Source of the DNA: Saprospiraceae bacterium
GTDB lineage: Bacteria > Bacteroidota > Bacteroidia > Chitinophagales > Saprospiraceae
Reading direction: 5' to 3'
Assembly: GCA_016719615.1 (NCBI GenBank)
Contig: JADJYQ010000006.1
Location: 372,001-436,000 of the forward strand
DNA length: 64,000 bases
In this document: positions 1 through 9,794 of the stretch, piece after piece
How positions within the stretch are numbered: position 1 is the first letter of the stretch
How the letters are laid out: every line of letters begins with the position of its first letter
Notes under the pieces: generated by a model
Seen by the model: the letters and a program-made list of their open reading frames with translations, nothing else
What the model was told of the DNA's origin: nothing
The model's database searches: none
Translations under genes and position numbers: made by a program

Positions 1-804
1 TCCATCTTTATTGACTGCGTTACTTTGTCTGTGAAGTATCGTTTTGTATTGATCCCATGCATCTTTGTAATCGGGCACATAAAGTTCTTTGCAAATACCC
101 ATGGTTTGTCCGATATGTTGCCAGGTATGCAATACGGCTTCACGTTCGTCCGGATAGAGGTGAATACCCATTTCATCGAGCCCCTGAATCATTGACAAAC
201 TAAACAAATGATTCGTCAATGCCAGATCCTCCTGATTGATGGGCACGCCCAGATATTCCATATTCCATTTCCGCTCAGGTCGGGGATCGTTCATTAAAGC
301 CATTCTCATCCCTGCATGCATCAATCGCACGCGTTGTATGGATTCTAATCCGGGATTGCCGGGTTTGTGCCAATTGACATTGTTGACTGCGAAAACATAT
401 TGCGCAGTTTCCATAACTCTGCGTGCCGCAAAATCTACTAGCAGTTTTGTACTTTCAAGTACATGCCCCGGTTTCGGACACATATAACCCGTTGGAAGTG
501 CTTTGAAAAATAAAAGTCCGCAATAGCAGAATCCATAATTATTAAAAATCTTTGCCGATAGATCAAATTTCTCCTGATCTTCTTTACAGATTTCTACATT
601 TTCAGTAATTTGAAAATAATCACTCACTTCTTTCGGAAAATCTTTCAGATCCAATTTATGATTTCTGCTGATGATTCTTAGCTCATCGATGATTTCTTTG
701 CTGTTTTTATTTTCCCAAAGTGCTTTTGCTGCGCAGTCGGCCACAGAATCGCCTTTAAAACGCATCGTATCGAGAAACTCATTGGTCCATTTGGATTTTG
801 TCAT
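1..804 (-). CDS. DUF2236 (MpaB/latex-clearing-type) oxygenase, partial at window edge
   Basis: The gene starts at ATG 804 and runs off the window start, so only about 268 N-terminal codons are visible and the C-terminus is missing. The visible part has the signature blocks of the DUF2236 family: RVRLMHAGMR near residue 160, GVPINQEDLALTNHLFS near residue 190 and TWQHIGQTMGI near residue 235. In characterised members (rubber oxygenase Lcp, fungal MpaB) the conserved histidines hold a heme and the protein cleaves a C=C bond of an isoprenoid chain with O2. No signal peptide or membrane segment is visible, so it is probably cytoplasmic. Family assignment is by motif recognition; the substrate is unknown. 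It lies 14 bp downstream of the true end of the cyclase gene and could be co-transcribed with it. Confidence 0.72.
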   Translation of the reverse strand, partial: MTKSKWTNEFLDTMRFKGDSVADCAAKALWENKNSKEIIDELRIISRNHKLDLKDFPKEVSDYFQITENVEICKEDQEKFDLSAKIFNNYGFCYCGLLFFKALPTGYMCPKPGHVLESTKLLVDFAARRVMETAQYVFAVNNVNWHKPGNPGLESIQRVRLMHAGMRMALMNDPRPERKWNMEYLGVPINQEDLALTNHLFSLSMIQGLDEMGIHLYPDEREAVLHTWQHIGQTMGICKELYVPDYKDAWDQYKTILHRQSNAVNKDG

Positions 805-817
805 CTTTTATTTGATT

Positions 818-3800
818 CTATTTTTGGTTTACAAAATACATATCGAGTTCGCCTTTGTGTTTCATATTAATTTTACCTCGGTATTCAAAATCAAATTGAT
901 TTTTTGTTTTTCATAAGTAGCTACCGAGACATTGATCTTTCCCGGAGCACCGCTGCTTTCCATTCTTGAGGCGGTATTGACGGAATCGCCCCAAATGTCA
1001 TAGGCAAATTTGTGTAAACCCACGACACCCGCAACGACCGGTCCGGTGTGGATTCCAATGCGCACTTCGCAAAAAGGCAAACCATTTTCATGGCGTTGTT
1101 TATTGTAATTGTTTACAAACTCGAGAATTTCAAAAGCAGCTAATATGCAATTAGTAGCATGATCCGGATTTGATCTTGGCAATCCACTCACACACATATA
1201 TGCATCGCCGATGGTTTTAATTTTTTCGATGTTGTATTTGGCGACAATTTTATCAAATGCTTTGTAATGGTGATCTACGATCTCAACCACTTCTTCGGGA
1301 CTCAATTTCTCTGACATGGCAGTGAATCCTTCGAAATCAGTAAACATGATGCTTACTTCATCGTGTTTTTTAGGTTTGCTATAACCGATTTCTTTCAACT
1401 CGTTTGCAATTTCCTCCGGAAGAATGTTGAGCAATAGTGAATCTGTTTTCTTCTTTTCTTTTTCGAGTTCGACATTTTGTTGCACAATGGTTGCCGTACG
1501 TTCTTCCACTTTTTGTTCGAGATTTTGGTAAAGCTGAGCATTTTCAAGTGAAACTGCCATTTGTCCGCTCAACAATTTCAACATCTCAAGTCTGGCAAAT
1601 GTAAATACATGTGAACTGGCATCATTATCGAGATATAAAATTCCACTCAATTGCCCTTTGCTTAAGATGGGAAGACAAAGAACCGATCGCGCTTTAGAAG
1701 TTTTTAATTGTGGATCAAAACTGAATAATGCATCTTGTGAAACGTCTTCGACGATGATGGCTTCTCCGGTGTGAAATACTTTGCGGATAATAGCGTGAGA
1801 AATTTCATTGACCGTTTCGAGCGGGACTGATTTAATTTCACAAGTAAAAGCATTTTGCATTTTACTACTCGCATCCAGGTATAGTGTATTGTTTCTCGAG
1901 CGAATAAAATAAGCATTTTGCGCGCCAGCATTTTCAATCACAAGCATTAATAATTTCTCGAGCAGTTTTTCAAAAACAACTTCTTCAGACAAAGTGGCAG
2001 CAGCCTGCATCACACTTTTCAAATCAAGCGATGAAGAGCTGACGGCACCTGGTTTGGATTTAGCATCTTTCGTATCTGAACCGAGAAAAGTATATCGTGC
2101 ATTTAAAGATCTCACTTTATGGGGTGCACCCCATTTTTGGTATTCAAGCAGTGCGAATCGCAATTGATTCATGGCTTTATCCTGCTCTTTAGCATGGAAA
2201 TACATATTAGCCATACGTTCGGCAACATAGGCACTCATATAAGTCATATTGTTTTCTTTAGCCAGGCGGGCTGCATTTTCAAAACATGCAGTGGCTTCTT
2301 TGATTTGATTATTGATCAAATGATCTTCGGCTTTGGCCAACTGGTATTTAGCACCATAATTGGAGGGGGCATTCTCTGCCCATTTTTCCAATTGGTCCAG
2401 CTGTTGTTTTCTCGTTTTTTGTTGTTTGCCTTGTAAAGTTTTTCCTTCGAGCAGAAGTGCATTGGCTGCAAACAGCATGAATATCTTTTGTTCCGGCCAT
2501 TCCGGTAAACCCAATACAGCTGCCATCAAGGGTACTGCACGTTCTGCATAATCATATGCTTTTTGAAAATCGCCCATCAGGCAATGGTAAAATGCTTTTG
2601 CGGTGTGGTAATTGGCAAGAGGTAAGGGTAAGTTTTGTTCGACCGACATTTTTTCCAGCATTCGGGCATGAGCTTCGTCCTGAAGTAAATCGCCGAAAAC
2701 CTGATCATCGGGAAGTTTGTCGCGCAAATCTGTTAGCACGCGTGCCCAGGCTAACATTTGATGGTAGGAAATACTGGATTGTATATTTTGAGAAAATCGA
2801 ATATAGCCTCTCAATTTTTCATAAACGCTGTTCAACTCCTCACCCATGAGGACCTGGCAGCGATTAACAAAGGTAACAGCATAACCAGCATAAATGATAT
2901 CATTGTATTCAAGGCCGACGTGATGTGCTTCTCTTAAATTTTGTAAATAAGACTTATAGGGAAGACGCCAATGCGCAACGCAACCTTCAGCAATGACCAG
3001 AACTTTGGAACGAAGGCTTTTATTTTTAAATTTTTCATTAATGGCCATACCCAATTGGGCAAAAGCATATCCATTTTTATAATCGCCGAGTTGTGCGCTG
3101 ATCACGTAACCATAAAACGCAAAAGCGAGCGCCGATTCTATGGAGTTGCCGTATTTGATAGACAAATTGACCATCCGCAGAATCTTAAAAGCTAATAAGT
3201 TTTGTTTTTGTAATAAATAGCAGGGGCCCCAAAGATTCATGAGGATTTTCATGGTTAGGATTATTTTCTCATCCTCCATGTTTTTATTTTCTAATAATTG
3301 TTGCGTCGATTTATTGCGTAAATTAAATTTCACCGTCAGTAATTCCTTCATGACATGCAGGGGTCCTGCATTTAAAGGCAAATTCATGTCCAGCAATTTT
3401 AAACCCTGTTTGGCTGCTTCCAGTGCTTTCTCGTGCCTTTGCGTATTTTCGTACAAAGCCATTTTGCGCGAAAGGATATCGGCTTTGGCAATGTGCGTTT
3501 CTGCCTCCGACAAAGCTTCGTCGAATAGTTTTTCAGACGCTTCGTAGTTGCCAAGCAAGTATTCGCATTCTGACCTGCTGATCAAAAGTGATTTAAACAA
3601 TTCAGAATTTTGATTGGACACCAACAGGGCCATCCCTATTTTGAAATAATTTGCTGCAGGCCTGATGGCATTGTTTTTGAGTGCTCTTTTTCCTGCTCTC
3701 AGATTTAATTCCGCAAGTTCATTTTTGTCACTAACATCCGTTAGTAACGGAAAGCCAACATTCAAGTGGTTCAGAATGTCAAACAATAGTTCTTCGAGTG

Positions 3801-5964
3801 CAGGGCCTTCGGCTTTATTTAAAAGTAGTTTTCCGATGTGCAAATGTTTCGAAATTCTGACTTCTTCTGAAAGCATATTGTATGCGGCCTGCTGAATGCG
3901 ATCGTGCTGAAACCGGAAAGAATAATTGGGCGTTTGATTGTTAAAACTAAAACTATTCCATAGGTCGTCGCTGTGAAATTTTTGCCAACTGCCTATCGGA
4001 CTAATAAATTCATTGGAAATGATTTCTTGTAAATATTCTGCACACCTCTCTTTGGTATTTGTGGATACAAGTACCAATGAATCCAGATCAAATGTGTTTC
4101 CGATACAAGAAGCCAATTGAATTAATTCCTGAGCCGGTTCAGACATTTTTTTAAGTTTCCCCAGGATCAGATCCACGACATATTCCGATAACTCCATATT
4201 ACCTATGGCATCCAGATCATATACCCAACAAAGTAATTCCCGATCGAAGGTGATGATCTTCTCTTCGATCAATTTTTCGATGAATTGTTTTACAAAAAAG
4301 GGATTCCCGCGCGTTCTGCGCATCACTTCTTTGGCCAGCGGTACCGTTGCCTGTGTGCTCATGCGCAGTGAATCTGCAATCAGTTCATTTACGTATTTAA
4401 GATCGAGTTCCGAAAGTTTAAGTTTATGGATGTTGTGTTTAAATTCTTTTTCGAGATGATGCATGGTCATCGATAGCGGATGAGCTGCATCTACCTCATT
4501 GTCCCTGTAGGCACCAATGAGAAAAATATTATTCAAATGGCTCGATACCATAGCCGATAATAATTCGAGCGAACCCGAATCGGCCCATTGCAAATCATCC
4601 AGAAAAATGACTAATGTTTTTCCGTTTTGAGGAATGACTGATAAAAAATTTAAAAAGGTATTGAGAAATCTTCTTTTGCCATCCATGGCACCGATATCCG
4701 GACTACTTTGTTGTGGACCGATTAATTTTTCGAGATCCGACATCAAACCGGTCATTAATGCACCGTTGGAATCTACCGCTTTTGAAATCAGGCTTTTCCA
4801 AACATTCAATTGTTCGTCACTTTCACTCAGCATTTGTTGCAAGAGCTGGTTGAAAGCCATTGCAAAAGCACTGTAAGGATATTCTTTAGTAAACTGGTTA
4901 AATTTTCCGCTAATGAAATATCCATTGGCTTCGAGTACCGGTTTGCGGATCTCGTTGATCAGTCTTGTTTTTCCTATACCCGAATAACCTGATACCAAAA
5001 ACAATTCCAGTTGGGTTGATTTGATATTGCCCCAGGCTTTGAGCAACATTTCGAGTTCTTTATTTCTTCCGTAAAGCTTTTCTGAAAAAGAAAATAGACT
5101 CGTATTGTCTTTTTCTCCTAAATGAAATAATTCGATCTCTCCGTTTTGTTGCCACTGACGCATGCATAATTCAAGATCGGAAAGAATTCCTTCTTCACCC
5201 TGATAGCGATCTTCCGAATTTTTCGCCATCAGTTTCATTACGATGTCACTGATGATTTGTGGAATATTCGGTCTTACTTGTCGCGGCTCAATCGGACGTT
5301 TCGCGATATGTGCGTGGATGAGTTCGAGTGAATCGGTATAGTTAAAAGGTTTTCTCCAACACAATACCTGGTAAAGAATAACACCTAGTGCATAATAATC
5401 TGATCGGTAATCGACCGTGCGGCCAACCCGGCCGGTTTGCTCGGGGGCGATATGCCACAGCGGACCATAATAATTAAATTCGGAATTAAATTCGGGACGT
5501 TCTCTTAAAACCCGGCTGGCAGAACCCAGCGTACACATTTTCATGTTGAGCGTTTCCGGAGAGATCAGAATATCTTCAATCACAAATTCTTTAACGAGAA
5601 TTTTACGCTGATGCAATTCTTTGAGCAGTTGCGTGAGGCGGATGGCCAATTGCAGAAAAAGAGGTACCGTGAATTCTTTGTTGCTGATGTAATTGACCAG
5701 AGGAATGCCATCGAAGTATTCTTTAAAAACGACAAAGCCCGATTGGGTGAGCACCATGTCAAGGGCTTTCATGCTGCAATCGGAAGAAATGGACTGGTTG
5801 ATTTCAAAATCATTTTTGAGATAAACCATATCGTCAAGGCTGGGCTCAGCCTCTTTCAGGACCTGTGCAAGGATTAAGGAGCTGAAGCCCGGTGGTTGCA
5901 TTTCATAATACTTGCAACTGAATGTTTCAAATTTTGGAGTTTTAGGTAATTCGAGTTGAAGCAT
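818..5964 (-). CDS. Pseudokinase/AAA ATPase/TPR/GAF/class III adenylate cyclase multidomain protein (C-terminal frameshift)
   Basis: This is a giant signalling protein of about 1715 residues once one frameshift is repaired. In order: a Ser/Thr kinase-like domain (about 40-270), an AAA ATPase with Walker A SGYSGIGKT (about 325-333) and Walker B LVIFLDD (about 451-457), a long helical TPR-like region, a GAF domain (about 1330-1480), a coiled coil, and a class III nucleotidyl cyclase from about 1536. The cyclase keeps both metal aspartates (FTDFEGF, GDAYM), the substrate-selecting Lys/Asp pair (KIKTIG, YDIWGD) typical of adenylate cyclases, and NTASR. The kinase keeps APEQTGR and DYRSD but has VKEF where HRD is expected and TLG where DFG is expected, so it is probably catalytically dead. 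The uncorrected frame stops at 862; the other frame continues with FDFEYRGKI...GELDMYFV to 818. It follows the methyltransferase gene by 6 bp. Confidence 0.88.
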
Positions 5965-5970
5965 GTTTCT

Positions 5971-6825
5971 TTATTTTTTTTCAAATTGAAGGACCCTATA
6001 TTCCCAAAGACCTTCTTTTAAGCTTTTGTATTGGTAGAAAGTCGACCACATATTTTTTCCCTGAACTTTTGTGCGTAAACCAAATAAGCGCAGCACAAAA
6101 TGGCAAACCAATCCCGGATAGAAATAGTAATACAACCTGCGTGCCGATTTGTAAATATTTCGGCTAATGTCGAAATTCCCGGTCAATTCAAGACCGACAT
6201 TTGATGCCTCCTCAAGGAATAAATGCCAATAGGAGAAATCGGGGATTGCCCAGGTTTGAGCCCATTTCTCCATGAGATATTCTTTTTGGTGATTTTTACT
6301 TTTTGCCGTCCTGAAAAAGTCGGCTACAACCAAACGTCCACCTGGTTTTAATAATCTGTATGCTTCACGGAGAAATTCCGCTTTGCTATTGGCATGACAA
6401 ATGCTTTCAATACCATAGACTCCATGAAAAGAGTCATTTTCAAAATTTGTGTGACAATAATTCTGCACCGCAAAATGAGCCTTGCCCAGCAACGACCGCT
6501 CGTTTGCATTTTGTTCTGCTTTTTTACATTGCTTATCACTTAGCGTTATCCCCCAGGCTTCGCAATTCCAATGTTGTGCTGCGTACAAAACGCTTCCACC
6601 TACTCCACATCCTGCATCGAGAATGCGATCACCCGATTTCACAATCAGTTTTGAGAGTACAAAAGCATTCATGTTTTTGAGTGCATCGCGAAGCAAGCCC
6701 GTTTCTTCAGTCCAATAGCCATAGTGCATCGCTTGTTGTTCGCTTAAATGCCATAACAAGCGGTAATCACTTTCACAGGTATCGTAATATTTTATAATAT
6801 CTTGTTCGCTTACGTGTGCAGACAT
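5971..6825 (-). CDS. SAM-dependent methyltransferase (sterol/tocopherol C-methyltransferase-like)
   Basis: A 284-residue class I methyltransferase. The SAM-binding motif I is ILDAGCGVGGSVLYAA (about residues 68-83). GIESICHA and LLKPGGRLVVADFF match the pattern of the Erg6/gamma-tocopherol/dimethylglycine-type methyltransferases, which act on small lipophilic or quaternary-amine substrates. No signal peptide is present. It begins at ATG 6825 and stops 6 bp before the start of the large cyclase gene, so the two are almost surely one transcript. The substrate cannot be told from sequence; a lipid or isoprenoid is possible because a DUF2236 oxygenase lies further downstream, but that is inference. 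Confidence 0.8.
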   Translation of the reverse strand: MSAHVSEQDIIKYYDTCESDYRLLWHLSEQQAMHYGYWTEETGLLRDALKNMNAFVLSKLIVKSGDRILDAGCGVGGSVLYAAQHWNCEAWGITLSDKQCKKAEQNANERSLLGKAHFAVQNYCHTNFENDSFHGVYGIESICHANSKAEFLREAYRLLKPGGRLVVADFFRTAKSKNHQKEYLMEKWAQTWAIPDFSYWHLFLEEASNVGLELTGNFDISRNIYKSARRLYYYFYPGLVCHFVLRLFGLRTKVQGKNMWSTFYQYKSLKEGLWEYRVLQFEKK

Positions 6826-6990
6826 GGGGTATAGGCTTCAAGTGGAATGCAAAATACGACAAGATTAAACAGGAATAACAGGATTTGACAAGATTACCAT
6901 GATTGGAAGAAGATAGCCAGAATTGAGAGAGACTATTTTGATAAAGGAGTTCCTAAGGAATTAAATAACTTAGCTATATAAAATAAGCAT

Positions 6991-7062
6991 ATCCTGTTGG
7001 GACTAAATCCTGGTAAAACCTTATACCTAAACTCAACCGGGCTGCCTTAGTTACGCAACAAA
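6991..7062 (-). repeat. Degenerate copy of dispersed two-hairpin repeat (minus orientation)
   Basis: Read on the minus strand, this stretch resembles the element seen intact at 14864-14936: TACCAGGATTTAGTCCC with a degraded GTCCCTACGGGAC arm, and a degraded TTGCGTACC block at 7050-7062. It lies in the otherwise featureless 295-bp gap between the methyltransferase and the response regulator. The gap also holds short degenerate ACAGGAT direct repeats at about 6868-6895. Confidence 0.45.
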
Positions 7063-7120
7063 GAAAGTTGGACCCCCGAACCCCTTTAGCCTTAAAGCTT
7101 TTTTGCTTTTTAGCTTTCTC

Positions 7121-7870
7121 TCAAAGTTCTGAACCCTCTTCTCCTTTGATGATCATTCGGAAACCATTTCCATGAATGTTGACGATCTCGATGTTTTCAT
7201 CTTTGGAAAGGTACTTGCGGAGTTTGGTTACAAACACGTCCATGCTTCTTGCGGTAAAGTAATTGTCTTCGCCCCAGATTTTGCTGAGTGCTTCAGATCT
7301 GGGAAGGATGTTGTTGCGATATTGCGTGAACATGCGGAGCAGCAGCGCTTCCTTTGGAGATAGTTTGATTTTTTCAGTGATCTCTTCGTTTTCTTTCAAA
7401 TAGAGAACGCGTAAGGGAAAATTAAAACTATATCGTCCAATCGTGTATTCAATAGTATCATCATCAGGATCGTCCTTTTTAATAGTTCGCTTCAGAATGG
7501 CCTGAACGCGAAACAGCAGTTCTTCAGAGTTGAAGGGTTTGGTCACATAATCGTCAGCACCAATTCTAAATCCTTCTAGAATGTCTTCTTTAAGGGTTTT
7601 AGCAGTCAAAAAGATGATGGGTACATCCGAATTTTTAGACCGGATGTCTTTGGCCAGGGTAAAGCCATCCTTTCGGGGCATCATCACATCTAATATGCAC
7701 AGATCATATTGTCCGCGGCGATATTTTTCGAATCCCTCTATACCGTCAATGGCCAGATCAACTTCATAGCCGTGCATTTCGAGATAAGACCGGAGTACAT
7801 CTCCAAAATTGCGGTCGTCTTCGACGAGTAATATCTTAGTAACTATTTGTGTATCAGTTTGAACGCTCAT
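7121..7870 (-). CDS. OmpR/PhoB-family response regulator
   Basis: A 249-residue two-domain response regulator. The receiver domain (about 12-125) shows the acidic pair VEDD, the phospho-accepting Asp in CILDVMMPRKDGF and the switch Lys in VTKPF. A winged-helix DNA-binding domain (about 145-240) follows, with LSPKEALLLRMF and the recognition region SMDVFVTKLRKYL. It would bind DNA after phosphorylation by the partner kinase encoded just upstream at 8011-9396, on the same strand with a 140-bp gap. The pair resembles RprY/RprX-type systems of Bacteroidota, but the signal and regulon cannot be read from the sequence. Confidence 0.92.
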   Translation of the reverse strand: MSVQTDTQIVTKILLVEDDRNFGDVLRSYLEMHGYEVDLAIDGIEGFEKYRRGQYDLCILDVMMPRKDGFTLAKDIRSKNSDVPIIFLTAKTLKEDILEGFRIGADDYVTKPFNSEELLFRVQAILKRTIKKDDPDDDTIEYTIGRYSFNFPLRVLYLKENEEITEKIKLSPKEALLLRMFTQYRNNILPRSEALSKIWGEDNYFTARSMDVFVTKLRKYLSKDENIEIVNIHGNGFRMIIKGEEGSEL

Positions 7871-8010
7871 AATTGAAGTGGTTTTTCTTCTTTTAGAACG
7901 TTTCGGATGTTAAAATGTACATTAAGAAAAGCTTAAAATTTTAACATTTGCAGGATTTAGGGACTTTTGATCTCAAGCCAATACAATCTCAGCCGAAGTT
8001 GGAGGAGGGC

Positions 8011-9396
8011 TTAAGGCTGAGGAGCAAGCGGAAACGTCAAGGTAAATGTACTTCCTTTACCCAATTCACTATGCAGCTCAACCTTTCCACTGTGAGCTAT
8101 CGCCATGGCCTTGACATAACTTAGTCCAAGGCCAAATCCTTTAACGTCATGGATGTTGCCGGTCGGTACGCGATAGAATTTTTCAAAAACGAGTTTTTGA
8201 GAATCGCGGCTCATGCCAATGCCCTTGTCAGTTACGATGACTTCAATAAAAGCGCCCTTATTTTTGGTTTTAATGCTGATCTCAGGTTTTTCGGGGCTGT
8301 ATTTATTGGCATTGTCAAGAAGATTATAAATAATATTCGTCATGTGAACGGGATCTCCCATCACTATTGGGTTGAGGGCTTCAAGACTGGTTTCAAGGAT
8401 GCCTTCGCGTTGTTGTACCTGGAGGTCGATGTTGGCAACTGCCTGGTTGATGATGTCGTGAAGATTGAGCGATTTCAGATTGAGTTTAAAATCGTGTTTG
8501 TCGAGCAGGGCCATTTGTAATACTTTTTCAACCTGGCTAAGCATGCGGCGGTTTTCCTGTTTGATGATATCGACAAACCGTTTGATTTTATCAGGCGTGT
8601 TGATGATGGTCGGACTGCAGATGGAATCTGATGCGAGAGATATTGTAGCGATCGGAGTTTTAAATTCGTGCGTCATATTGTTGACGAAATCGTTTTTGAT
8701 TTCAGATAATTTTTTCTGTCGAAAAATCACGATGACTACATAAGAAAAACAAACTACGATCAAAATGATGAGTAACAAACCCAATACTGCAAGGGGCCAC
8801 ACCGAACGCCATAACCAGGTTGTTTTGCTCGGAAAAAATATCTTCAAACTACCGGGACTACCGGAAATACTGGTAAATAAAGCCACCTCGTATTCTGAAT
8901 TCTGCAATAGCGTTTCTAGAGAAAAACCCGGATCAGAAGCCCGCGTATGTTCTCCGACATCAGCTTGATAAAATCCATTTAAGATAATCATTCGGTTACG
9001 GAAATTATCAAATACACCAAAAGAATAATCCAGATCGAGATTCATATCATCAAATTCCTGCATTAGAATTTTGCGGAGAAATAAAGGATCAATTCTTTTT
9101 TCTAAAGGATATTTTTGCAGTCGGATCTCGCGATCGATGAGTTCGATTTGTTTTTGTTTTTCATTCCATTCCTCTAGCAAAAAAGTCGAGCTGAAATTCA
9201 CGCTGGGATCATGTTTTTCAAGCTTTGCAGCTACCCGGTGTAAGGATGCAATGATACTTTCATTAAATTGCTCTTCTTTGAGATTCACAGACCAATTGAT
9301 CCAGTACAACTGTACGATAGCCGTTCCGATCAATGCTATGGCCATCAACCCGATCACGATCCATATTGCTCTTCGACTCATCTGTAAGGAACCCAA
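8011..9396 (-). CDS. Sensor histidine kinase
   Basis: A 461-residue inner-membrane sensor kinase. TM1 is at about 12-32, a periplasmic sensor region at about 33-195 with no recognised domain, and TM2 at about 197-223. Then come the H-box NMTHEFKTPIATISLA, the N-box NIIYNLLDNANKYSP, the G1 box VTDKGIGMS and G2 GFGLGLSYVK. All catalytic motifs are intact. ATG 9396 gives MGSLQMSRRA; the second Met five codons on is an equally possible start. It is transcribed before the response regulator gene and the two form a two-component pair. It is divergent from porZ across a roughly 400-bp gap. Confidence 0.92.
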   Translation of the reverse strand: MGSLQMSRRAIWIVIGLMAIALIGTAIVQLYWINWSVNLKEEQFNESIIASLHRVAAKLEKHDPSVNFSSTFLLEEWNEKQKQIELIDREIRLQKYPLEKRIDPLFLRKILMQEFDDMNLDLDYSFGVFDNFRNRMIILNGFYQADVGEHTRASDPGFSLETLLQNSEYEVALFTSISGSPGSLKIFFPSKTTWLWRSVWPLAVLGLLLIILIVVCFSYVVIVIFRQKKLSEIKNDFVNNMTHEFKTPIATISLASDSICSPTIINTPDKIKRFVDIIKQENRRMLSQVEKVLQMALLDKHDFKLNLKSLNLHDIINQAVANIDLQVQQREGILETSLEALNPIVMGDPVHMTNIIYNLLDNANKYSPEKPEISIKTKNKGAFIEVIVTDKGIGMSRDSQKLVFEKFYRVPTGNIHDVKGFGLGLSYVKAMAIAHSGKVELHSELGKGSTFTLTFPLAPQP

Positions 9397-9577
9397 AAGT
9401 CTTTAAAAAGATTGAATGGAGTATGTTTTTTAACGGCTATTTAACCGCAACGCTTTTTTGTAAGGAAATAATTAAGAAGTTATTTGGTCGAACTGCAAAA
9501 TAATAGCTTGTATTACAGTTGATTAATGATTAAATTTTTTCGTTATTTCAAAATATTTGAAATTTTTTCACAAAATA

Positions 9578-9610
9578 TTTGGTGTTGTAAAAGGAAATAT
9601 GTTTAATTTG
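9578..9610 (+). promoter_or_regulatory. Possible Bacteroidota-type promoter of the porZ leader
   Basis: TTTG at 9578-9581 is followed at 16-22 bp by two overlapping imperfect -7 boxes (TATGTTTA at 9598 and TAATTTG at 9604), resembling the TTTG/TAnnTTTG promoter of Bacteroidota. It would start a transcript at about 9617, directly before the structured leader. Confidence 0.35.
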
Positions 9611-9617
9611 CATTAGC

Positions 9618-9750
9618 TATTGAAAACGTCGAACAGCCTAATAGATACCATTTTTTTATAGCTGTTTGACCAATAAAGTGATTTGAAATTTTTAGGGTGT
9701 TCTCATAGTGTTATTTAAAGGATCGGCCCTCCCAGGGTCGATCTTTTTTT
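9618..9750 (+). ncRNA. Structured leader or small RNA upstream of porZ
   Basis: Two hairpins lie in a row with no coding sequence. The first pairs 9628-9637 (GTCGAACAGC) with 9661-9670 (GCTGTTTGAC), with one G-U pair. The second is the terminator-like hairpin at 9721-9743 followed by seven Ts. This suggests either a short independent RNA of about 130 nt or an attenuated leader of porZ, whose ATG lies 45 bp beyond the T-tract. I do not recognise an Rfam family. Confidence 0.35.
9721..9750 (+). terminator. Rho-independent terminator/attenuator in front of porZ
   Basis: A 10-bp stem GATCGGCCCT / AGGGTCGATC with a CCC loop and a single G-U pair is followed immediately by T7 (9744-9750). It sits before the porZ start, so it would either end a leader RNA or attenuate porZ. 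Confidence 0.7.
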
Positions 9751-9794
9751 ATGCCCTGATCAGAATAAAAGATTCACACCAACGTTTATTAGAG

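Noticed and set aside
671..916. Plus-strand frame over the cyclase end
   Set aside because: It is a shadow of the minus-strand DUF2236 and cyclase genes and is low in complexity.
9708..9794. Extended N-terminus of PorZ
   Set aside because: It would put a terminator hairpin inside the gene and place the signal peptide 29 residues in.
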